A DNA stretch of 64,000 nt from Hetaerina americana (taxonomy: Eukaryota > Arthropoda > Insecta > Odonata > Calopterygidae), in the NCBI GenBank assembly GCA_022747635.1, contig JAKTNV010000018.1, positions 4,374,813-4,438,812 on the forward strand, given 5' to 3'. The notes beneath the pieces are model-generated. The model was not told where the DNA came from. It saw nothing but the letters and a program-made list of their open reading frames with translations, and made no database searches. How positions within the stretch are numbered: the first letter of the stretch is position 1; each line of letters opens with the position of its first letter. Positions 56,363 to 64,000 of the stretch are shown here, piece by piece. Position numbers and translations under genes: made by a program.

Positions 56363-56428
56363 GGGCTGTCCCGAGAATGGAACCCGTACTCTACTCTACC
56401 AGTAATCTAATGCTCTACCCCTTGATTT
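56363..56428 (-). repeat. tRNA-like segment, likely SINE head
   Basis: On the minus strand GGGGTAGAGCATTAGA (A-box region) is followed at tRNA spacing by ACGGGTTCCATTCTCGGGAC, which is one base off a good B-box with flanking GGG/CCC pairing. The body would lie at lower coordinates. Confidence 0.5.
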
Positions 56429-58062
56429 TCCTATTCCCTGGAAATCGAACAAAGAAGAAACAGTTTTTTGCGTGGTAAAATCATACATCTTAGCAATGCG
56501 ACATGATATGTAATGTTGGTAAAATGTGAACATTTGTTTGAACATTGCATAGATCAATTTAGTTTAGAATTGAAAGATTTTTAAACGAAATATTTTTTGT
56601 TATTATCTTTATTATTGTTAATGAATGGCATTTTTATAATTTATAGATTAGGTAGAAATATTTAACAGCGATTTTTTCCTAATTATTTATTATAATTCAG
56701 GTTATTTATTTGTAATGCAACGGTAGCCTCAATTCAGGTATAAAATTCAATGCTAGATGCAATAGTGGTAAGTTCTAATTTATGGCGAATAAATATTATG
56801 AAAAGTGATAAAAATGTTATTATCCACTGCTAGTTCTTTTGCACAATCTCTGTCCAAGCTTATGCGTCATTCTGAGGTGCGATAAGAGTTTAAGAGTGAC
56901 GTATATGCACTGCTAAATCGGGGTGGTTAAATACGGATGCGGAGTCAAGGGATTGGGATGTGAGAGGTAGGGAAGGGCGGGTTCGTCGCGGCGCGGGAAG
57001 GTGTGGAAGTACGTTGGCGCCCGGAGGGGAGTTGGAAGTCATTTGAAATGTTCCCTCCCTCATTCTGTTGCGCAATTTCCAAGCGGTTCAGGAAATCGAG
57101 TCTTCCACTGTTAGATTCGTAGGATTTACCAGATTCCGGGGACACTTTGTTGAATCTCCGAGATGCCTTGTAAAAATGAAGAAGACGACATGCTTCCGAC
57201 CCCTTTTCTCGTGCATTTCCTCCGACTGTAGCATGAGAACTTCTTCCCTTCCGACCCACTTAATCACTCCATTAGTTTGTCACAATTTAAACGGTTGACT
57301 CCACTTCTCTTGTTGTCGTCTATTTTGTCTTTGACTTAACTAAAACGTTTTAATAGTCTTTTGGAGTAAAGGTTGGCAATTTTCTTTGTAATCATTCATA
57401 GAAATGGTCATTTAAGCCATTTGAAGGGCTTGTTGACAGAATATTAGGTAGTGAGGTAATCCCAGAAATGAGTACCGCCGTCGTTTTACAACGAACAACC
57501 TATTTATTAGAAACTCCATGTGAACATTTCTGATCGCGCTGTCTTTTAAGGTGCTAATTTATCTGTTTTTAGACACTTTCAGGGAAGGAAATCGTTGTAA
57601 GTCTATTGAGTAAGCCGTGAAAGGCAAATCTAAGCTAAGATAAGGCATGAATTGCATCCAATAGAATAACGTCGTCCATGACCGTGGATTCCCAATGGAT
57701 TTCAAATTTAAGGATGCTATCTTTCCTTGTGATGATTGGGTCCAATATATTTTTACCTTTTCCACTTCATTAATGATAATTGAATGACTATAGGTGCACT
57801 AATGATGAATGAAATGAAATTATCCAATGTGCGTTAGCAGCGTGCACTAAAGCATACAATTTCAACTTATTAATGTATGCTAAAAATATATCTTGTTACA
57901 TAATTGGAATTAAAAGTCTTTTCATTGAGGTAATTCGTAAATAATACTGCTAGAATATGAAATATAAGATAAATGGTGGGCACTTGTTAATCTGCTGATA
58001 AAATATTTGTTAGTGTAAAAATAATTTTAATCTCGTGCAAGAAATCCAGTTAAAACACTGGA

Positions 58063-58332
58063 TTGACCGCAAATGGCAACAAAACATCTTTAGCTATTTT
58101 TAAAGTTGATTCAGCGCGTTCTGATGTAAACAAGTTTGCCACAGCGAATGAGTATTACTATCGATCTCGTGGGGTGAAAGGGTTTGGGTATCGGGTAGTT
58201 ACAACTCCTGAGTTGAGTGCGCTGTATTTGGAGATATACACACTCTATAATAACGTGAAATGGAAATTATTCTGTACGACAGCCGGAGCTCCAGCGTATA
58301 ACATCACCGGAAGGATGGAAATATTGGCTTAA
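58063..58332 (+). other. Unidentified 89-aa ORF
   Basis: An open frame of 89 codons in AT-rich surroundings (NKTSLAIFKVDSARSDVNKF, ALYLEIYTLYNNVKWKLFCT). I recognise no family. Its mixed amino-acid composition is less biased than its neighbours', but no start context, splice site or repeat supports a gene. Confidence 0.15.
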
Positions 58333-60084
58333 TGCAATTTAAGCCAGGCGTACGACCTTGGTGGAAGTTGGTTGATTTCGATGAAGAATATAAATCCCGG
58401 GAGTTGAAAAGGCCTCTTCAGAAGTCTTCGTGTGTTTCATTTCTTAATAACTACCTTTGATTTGGTCTGTTGGTAATCGGAATGGGTAATTTGAAATGAA
58501 GTGGTGACATTTGTCTTTGTAATTACTTTTTCTTATTATTCCCGTGCCGTTGCTTTGGCCCCATTTTGCGATTGCTGGTTTTTATTAATAATTTTGCAGA
58601 GTTCTTGCACTTCAATTTGGAGTCTTAAATGTATCCTGCACATGAAAACAATGCAGAATCAGTGGCACGCGTTGTACATAGCAAATAGCTGTGGAATATT
58701 AAAATTCTATTATGTTGCATATACTTAATGGCTACCCAAATCTTCCTTTCTTTTATGGAAAAAATTATCCGTCAGCTCACTTAGGATTGGTAGTAAATAC
58801 GTTCTCGCATGTCTATTTGTCTCTTCAGATCTATCTTTTCATTCCCTCTCAGGCTTCGTCTGAAATTATTCTAAGCTCGCAGTTCATTCTATTGATTTTT
58901 TTCTCCTTCTTCGATTCTATTATTTATGAAGTTCCTCCGCTATTTCTTTACAAATAGGGTCCCTGAATTGCTCCATTATTTTCTATTTCTCTCTTAGTAC
59001 TCTTTTTCTCTTGTGTTCAGCGCCGATGCTCTCTTTGAGGTGCACACATTCCCTTGTAACTTAATTTGTTTAAGAGGAATGTCTTAAGTTTGCCATTTGG
59101 GCATTACGGTCAGTTTAAAAATATTATAGGGAAATTAGTATTTTGTGTTTTAATGTTTTTTAAGTTATTGACGGTCGGTAGGGATAAGATTGTTATAAAA
59201 TGGAGGAGAGGAGAAACTCGGCGTCGGCCTGATGGCTCTTGAAGTTTTCTTATTCCTCTTCTCTTTCCCAAGTGAAATTTACCAAGAGAATTGCCTTGCT
59301 TCCATTTTCCAATTGAGCCGATCAAGCTCCTATTGCATAGCTCTCCTTATTCCTGTTCTCGCCTGTCCCTTCCCATTCTCCATCTTATCATCCACTTCTT
59401 CATCGGTTCATTGTGTTATCTTTTCATGTGATTCGTGATATATTCCATTAACCCTTTCCCATTCAATTTTCTCCAATTCCAGGTTTCTAATCTTTGAACG
59501 GAGGGTCAATCATGATCGAATAGGAGACTAAGTGTCACTTCTCGGGGCTATAGACACTTCGGAAGGAAACTATAGCGCTTTTGTATCTACCTGAATATTT
59601 CGAAATCGATCTAACGAAAAGGCTTCTGGCAGGGGGTGCAAAAAACCATGTGGGAGGGGTAAGGAATAAGATTTGGAGGAAGGGAAAAGGGAAAACACAT
59701 GCAACCTCCCAAAACCGTGCAGCTTCTTCTTCATGCTGACGGAAAACTTAGTTCAAAACAAATCCCGATTTCAAACCAATAAAAGAGCTCATTGTCATAC
59801 GGAACAGACAGTCAATAGCACATACCTCCTCCAAACAAGACAGGTCAGGGCTGTACAAGAGAGTAAGTCGGGGGAAGTACTATTAATTCATTCAAACACG
59901 CAAGCGTTTTCATTCCATATCAGTGAAGCTATGTTCGCCCAATCACAGTGAAAATGTATAGTATTTCACGCGAGGTCAAATTAATAGGAGCAGATGATAA
60001 TGAGTGTACGTTTATGACAATTTCCGTGTCAATGAACATAAGAAAAAATGTTTGTTAATCTAGGATTATTTAAACTGAAAGCAT

Positions 60085-60945
60085 TAGCAAAAGGCAAAAA
60101 CCAAGACCACTTTTCCGCGCCACACATTGCTACGCTCCATATCGAAGTTCTTACGAGTCTTTTCTTAGCATCCTTACTCAACGTCCCCGTCATCAACTCC
60201 CTCATCCTTATGAAAGCCTCTTTGCCTAGCGCAATTCTTCTCCTTACGTCCCTACTACTTTGACCGTGTTGGTCCAAAACACTTCCGAGATACGTAAAAT
60301 AATCTACCTGCTCTAGATTTTGCCCTCCCATTTTAATGTTGAGCTTTGCATTCTTCTCGCGAAAAAGCCTGATAATCCTTATTTTATTAATAGTGATTCT
60401 CATCCCATACCTGTAGCAGTGACTTTCCAATTCACTCAGTAATGCTTGCAACCCCTTGGCTGACTGATAAACTAAAGCTTGGTAATCAGCAAACCTAACT
60501 GATTTTACGAATTCCCCGCCCACTTTCATTCCTACTTCCAGTTATTCCCATGCCTCTTTAATCATTTCCTCTGCATACAGGTTGAACAGCAACGGTGATA
60601 ATGGGCAACCCTGCCTTACACCTTTTCCTAACACTGCCCATCCGGACTCAACATTCCCCAATCGCACCTAAGTAGTCTGAGACATGTACAGATAGCGGAT
60701 TAGCCTCCTTTACCTCCAATCTATTCCTATTTTCTTCAATATACTCATTACATTTCCGCAATTCACTCTATCAAACGCTTTTTCGAAATCTACGAAACAG
60801 GCAAATATATCGTGATTGTATTCTACGTTCCTGTCGATTAGTGATCTCATTTCCGCAATGGCATCTCGCGTACCTTTCCCCTTCCTAAACCCAAACTGAT
60901 CATCGACTAAGTTATCATTTGCCTTACTCTCTATCATTCCACGGG
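60085..60945 (-). pseudogene. RTE-like LINE RT fragment
   Basis: The minus strand has MIESKANDNLVDDQFGFRKG, KGTRDAIAEMRSLIDRN and motif A ACFVDFEKAFDRVN (60,937-60,710). Frameshifted motif B follows near 60,600. Then a 60,529-60,029 frame carries SVRFADYQALVYQSAKGLQA (FADD decayed to FADY, as at 7.7 kb), YFTYLGSVLDQHGQSSRDV and RTSIWSVAMCGAEKW. It ends abruptly at GAEKWSW (about 60,095), so it is truncated at both ends. Confidence 0.8.
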
Positions 60946-60949
60946 TTAC

Positions 60950-61238
60950 GGATATTTGATTTTAGATTTTACTGTGGCGTTATGTTGGTACTTATCTCTC
61001 TGGTATCTTATCACTTATGCCGAAAAGTTATCAAGATAATCTCAGTTTTTGTTTGTTATTTTCAAGACTTCTTTGCATTTTATGTGAAAATATTATTTTC
61101 TAAGACTTTTGCCGTCATCGTTGCCAAAGAAATTTTTTTGTAATCACTTGCAGTGAGTCTCTTGCCGCCTTTGTGTAGGGCAATTATTTGAGCTTGCCTC
61201 CAGGCCCGAAGTTATTTACCTTTTTCTATCAACTTGTT
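60950..61238 (-). pseudogene. Another LINE RT fragment
   Basis: The minus strand reads FNKLIEKGK-like, RAWRQAQIIALHKGGKRLT, ASDYKKISLATMTAKVLEN and then a stop. This is the RT 'fingers' wording (IPIHKGG...YRPISL...KVLE) but of a different LINE family from its neighbour. The PLE 3' end begins within a few bases of its start. Confidence 0.45.
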
Positions 61239-61287
61239 GAAAGGATGAAGGCTTCTCGGGTTTCGCACCAGGTCAGGTTGGGTAGCA

Positions 61288-61326
61288 CCAACGTTTCGAC
61301 AGCTAACTCCGCCATCGTCTTCAGGG
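61288..61326 (-). ncRNA. Hammerhead-ribozyme-like core in the PLE 3' region
   Basis: The minus strand has CTGAAGA, one extra base, GATGGC, a 7-base loop (GGAGTTA), GCTGTC, then GAAACGTT. CTGANGA and GAAA around a stem II are the hammerhead core. The flanks CATCACC and GGTGCT could pair as stem I, with a minimal stem III as reported for PLE hammerheads. The extra base between CTGAAGA and stem II departs from the consensus and could abolish cleavage. Confidence 0.4.
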
Positions 61327-61335
61327 TGATGCCGG

Positions 61336-63292
61336 TTCAAGTTCAAGTTCAAAAGGTGTTTATTTTTCCAAGTAGTTGTACAGAGGTAACAATAAATATA
61401 GACATTTAACAGATAAATTTAACAGAGTTATAACAGCATTGTACAACTGACAAGGAAGCCCTGTTATAGGCAGCATGCCTCTTCAGGGTCTAAAATTTGC
61501 TGGCGAGTGTCTTTGGATCAGCCATTGCAGAAATTTTCTCTTTTCACGGGGTAGCATTGGCCCGGCATTTGCCCTAGGCGGAGGGGAAACCCGTAAAACC
61601 CTCCGCAGGCCGCCAAAAGATAACGTTCTTCGTAACTTTGACAACACTTCTTTAACTTTGATAACAGAAATAAATAAGTATAAATAAATAAATAAGTATA
61701 AATAATTATATATAAATAGTTAAATAACGTCTTTGGACACATTCACTTATACACTGGCACTGGTTAGTTTTTGTGTTGATTCTTCTCTCTGCTCCCTGCG
61801 GTTTCTTCTTTTCTTTTTGACTAGTGGGTAGTCTTCGTAGGGGCGAAGGGTCACTGGAATCGGTAGTGGGTAGCCAATCCGATGTAGTGGCAGTTGTATA
61901 TCTGGGTAGTATAGATGCAGTTGTTCACATATGATCCGCGCCGGAGAGAGGAGTTTCTGTTTTGGGCGCTTCCCCAGGACAGCACTGGTACTCTTCAACA
62001 TTTCCTTTAGCAGTGTTTCGTTGAAGTTGACAATCCGGTTCGCTGCACGTGCTCGTAGACGGCATAGCCTGTGGAGGAGAGGTTCAGTATTAGTGGTGGA
62101 ATAGACCTCAGAGCTCGGGTGTGTTGGTTCTAGAAGATGCAGCTGTCTAAGGATTCTCCTCTCCAGGGCGGCCCATACGTCCATGTGGGTTATATTAAAG
62201 GGAAGGATTGCCAGAGCGGCGTACTCCATAACCGGACGAACAAACGCCTTGTATAGGAGCAGGCCGCACTCTGCGGAGACCCCTTTCCCTCTCGCCCTGA
62301 CAGCTCTCAATAATCCACTCCTGCGGCTGCATCTTGCCCACACATCCCTGATATGCTCGCTGAATGTGAGGTGGCTGTCCAATGTGACGCCCAGGTATTT
62401 TACTGATTTGGACGTCGGGATTCGGTGTCGCCATAGCCCAATGGTGGGCAGTGGCAACCCTACCATCCTTCGGTCCAAGTGCCTCCTAAATAGCATAAGT
62501 GTAGATTTGTTCGGGTTGGGCCTTAATCGCCACTTCCTGAACCATCCTTCTAACTCAAGTGTCTGCTCTTGTAGATTTGTAATGGCCAGGTCTGCGCTGC
62601 GTGCCGATGCCCAAATGACAGTGTCGTCTGCGTACTGCGCTGTTGTCACTTTGCGCTTCGGTTTGCTGTCAGTCGGCATATCCCAGCAGTATAGTGCGAA
62701 GAGCAGCGGCGACAGCACGGTGCCTTGTGGGACACCTGTTGTGGGGAAGAAGGTGGAGGAGAAGGTTTTCCCTACTTTCACCCTGGCTACCCTGTCGGAG
62801 AGAAAAGTATTCATTAGTCGCATGAGTGTGGGGGTGACTCCCTGCATCATTGACAACTTATATAGCAGCCCTCTGTGCCAAACATGGTCGAAGGCCCTCT
62901 CGATATCCAAGAAAAGGGCCGCCATGAATTTTCTTTGGTTGATGGCTTCTGCTGTCTCGGTGGTGAGGAGTGCCATTGGATCTACCGTGCATCTCCCTGG
63001 GCGAAATCCATACTGGTGTTGGGGCAACACACCGTTGTTTTCAAAGACATTTTTCATTCTTCTTACTATAATTCTCTCGAACCATTTGGCCAGATTGCTT
63101 GTGAGGCTGATTGGTCTGTAGTTTTCTGCTTTCTTGGAGTCTTTGCCCGGTTTAGGGAGCATTACCGTGACCATTCTTCTCCATGTCAGTGGGTAGTAGC
63201 CCAGTGTTAGAATGGCGTTGAATATTTTCAGAATGACCAGGTGGCAAGATGATGCTTGTTTTATCTGCTGGGCCGTGATGCCGTCTTCCCCG
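61336..63292 (-). mobile_element. 5'-truncated jockey-type LINE with 12-bp TSD
   Basis: The insertion is bounded by two copies of GGGTGATGCCGG on the + strand (61,324-61,335 and 63,293-63,304). Inside lie a truncated ORF2 and a 3' UTR of about 410 bp, ending in short TTGAAC repeats where many jockey elements have poly-A. The precise duplication and unbroken ORF indicate a recent insertion. Confidence 0.9.
61747..63292 (-). CDS. Jockey-type reverse transcriptase, 5'-truncated ORF2
   Basis: About 515 codons are open to the stop at 61,747. The frame continues upstream into PLE 3' sequence to an ATG at 63,447, so a 566-aa chimeric reading exists, but the first 50 or so residues are not LINE-derived. 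Order: HPGEDGITAQQIK (RT entry), NYRPISLTSNLAKWFERIIV, QYGFRPGRCTVDPMALLTTE, motif A ALFLDIERAFDHVWH, motif B TGVPQGTVLSPLLFALYCW, motif C TAQYADDTVIWAS (catalytic YADD intact), PNPNKSTLMLFRR, then SVKYLGVTLDSHLTFSEHIR and the C-terminal region. The endonuclease domain and ORF1 are lost by truncation. The polymerase domain could be functional if expressed, but the copy cannot nick its own target. Confidence 0.9.
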
Positions 63293-63412
63293 GGGTGATG
63301 CCGGGATTGTGCCCAGTATTTATATGTTCGGCGTGGGGTCCGCTGTCTCGTGATTGGTCGAGACGCTTGTTCTCTCGATTCCGTGATTCCGCGATCTTTT
63401 TGAGTACGGGTT

Positions 63413-64000
63413 TCATGCGTTACTAATCTGGAATCCGTTGTCTCCATTTACCAGGTTCTTGTTCAATCTTATGTGGACTCCTTCTTTGACAATCCGGTCC
63501 CAGTATCCATTGGCTTCACAAAGGTCCTTTGTCTTGGAGAATGCTATTCTATGTTCCTTTTCGATGCAATGTTCTGCCACCGCCGATTTCTCGGGGTTGC
63601 ACAGTCGGATACATCTCTCGTGTTTGATGAGTCGCTTTTCCACTGTTCTCCCGGTTTCCCCAATGTATGATTTCCTACATTCGCAGGGGATTTCGTAAAC
63701 TCCAGCTCTTTTTAGATTCCGGTCGTCCTTCACGGTGGATAAGAAGGATTTCAACTTGCTCTGAGGTTTATGTATTGTGTCCACCTTATGTTTCTTAAGG
63801 ATCCTGCCAATCTTATTCGATATGGTGGACACGAACGGGACGCAGGCTCTGGCGATGGGTTTTTCTCCTTCATCCTTCATCCTCTCCGGCTTCTCGAAGG
63901 TCCTTTTTAGGGCCAAGTTGATGTCACGTTCTCTATGGCCATTTCTCCGGAAAGTGGTCTTAAGGTGTTCCAATTCCTTTTCTAGGTTTTCTGCGTCGGA
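63413..64000 (-). CDS. PLE C-terminus with GIY-YIG endonuclease, partial
   Basis: The frame is open from the window edge to the stop at 63,413; the true start is outside. Residues before about 100 are the end of the RT thumb (PFVSTISNKIGRILKKHKVD, KSFLSTVKDDRNLKRAGVYE). The endonuclease follows: GVYEIPC (GIY equivalent), KSYIGETGRTVEKRLIKHE (YIG and catalytic R), AVAEHCIEKEH and the EGVHIRLNKNLVNGDNGFQ end with a glutamate. A C-x-C pair (CEC) in the GIY strand is typical of PLE endonucleases. This enzyme nicks target DNA for PLE reverse transcription. No stop interrupts the visible 196 codons, so the protein may be intact, although its 3' region carries the jockey. Confidence 0.88.
   Translation of the reverse strand, partial: SDAENLEKELEHLKTTFRRNGHRERDINLALKRTFEKPERMKDEGEKPIARACVPFVSTISNKIGRILKKHKVDTIHKPQSKLKSFLSTVKDDRNLKRAGVYEIPCECRKSYIGETGRTVEKRLIKHERCIRLCNPEKSAVAEHCIEKEHRIAFSKTKDLCEANGYWDRIVKEGVHIRLNKNLVNGDNGFQISNA

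Larger units (their letters stand above)
55791..60084. other. No recognised gene
   Basis: Mostly AT-rich unique sequence. Besides the tRNA-like segment at 56,363-56,428 and the ORF at 58,063-58,332, I see only motif-free short ORFs (for example 59,673-59,951 plus, 92 aa). Confidence 0.4.
61239..64000 (-). mobile_element. Penelope-like element 3' part, split by a jockey LINE
   Basis: From the right edge the minus strand runs through the PLE protein C-terminus (stop at 63,413) and about 120 bp of 3' region to the insertion point. The PLE resumes at 61,335 with CACCCTGAAGACG and ends near 61,239 in CGAGAAGCCTTCATCC-type sequence. Removing the jockey and one copy of the 12-bp duplication CCGGCATCACCC gives one continuous PLE 3' region. 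The 5' part lies outside the window. Confidence 0.85.

Noticed and set aside
62183..63121. 312-aa plus-strand ORF
   Set aside because: It is antisense to the jockey RT, whose motifs (YADD, PQG, YRPISL) are on the minus strand; its own translation has no domain.
61747..63447. 566-aa ORF as one native gene
   Set aside because: The first 50 or so residues derive from PLE 3' sequence beyond the 12-bp target duplication; only the rest is LINE RT.

Overview
The window looks like a repeat-dense piece of an arthropod, most likely insect, nuclear genome. The evidence is the mix of elements: mariner (DD34D) transposons, CR1-type LINEs with an SGNH-esterase ORF1, RTE-like LINEs, a jockey-type LINE, Penelope-like elements (PLEs) with a GIY-YIG endonuclease, and a ZBED5-type hAT. 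Unique sequence is AT-rich with abrupt GC- and pyrimidine-rich islands. I see no prokaryotic operon, rRNA, CRISPR array or recognisable host protein-coding exon. The species cannot be named from the sequence alone.

Layout. 0-5.3 kb: tRNA-like SINE heads, an RTE-like 3' fragment, a mariner fragment, and a complete but internally deleted mariner with TIRs and TA duplications (4,374-5,287). 5.3-8.5 kb: a minus-strand RTE-like copy ending in (TA)n, split by a plus-strand CR1 insertion. 8.5-16 kb: no recognisable gene, with GC-rich islands. 16-29.2 kb: degenerate mariner, RTE-like and CR1 fragments, several nested. 29.2-37.6 kb: mostly unique sequence with a striking hairpin, a decayed ZBED5-like hAT and a mariner stub. 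37.6-49 kb: CR1 copies in both orientations, including two long minus-strand copies that both lost the reverse-transcriptase core. 49.8-51.2 kb: a mariner with an uninterrupted 357-aa transposase, matching TIRs and TA duplications. 51.6-55.8 kb: a decayed PLE carrying a CR1 tail, then two RTE-like pieces joined by (AT)n. 55.8-60 kb: no recognisable gene. 60-64 kb: an RTE-like fragment, another LINE fragment, and a PLE (running off the right edge) interrupted by a 5'-truncated jockey-type LINE flanked by a clear 12-bp target-site duplication.

How the parts relate. The window is an archive of layered transposition. Potentially functional or young items are the mariner at 49.8 kb, the jockey RT at 61.7 kb (open but lacking its endonuclease) and the PLE endonuclease at 63.4 kb. 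Non-coding signals worth attention are the hammerhead-ribozyme-like core in the PLE 3' region, the CR1 3'-terminal hairpin conserved between subfamilies, (TA)n tails on the RTE-like element, and a 28-bp-arm hairpin at 29.9 kb. Family names come from motifs read by eye; no search was run.
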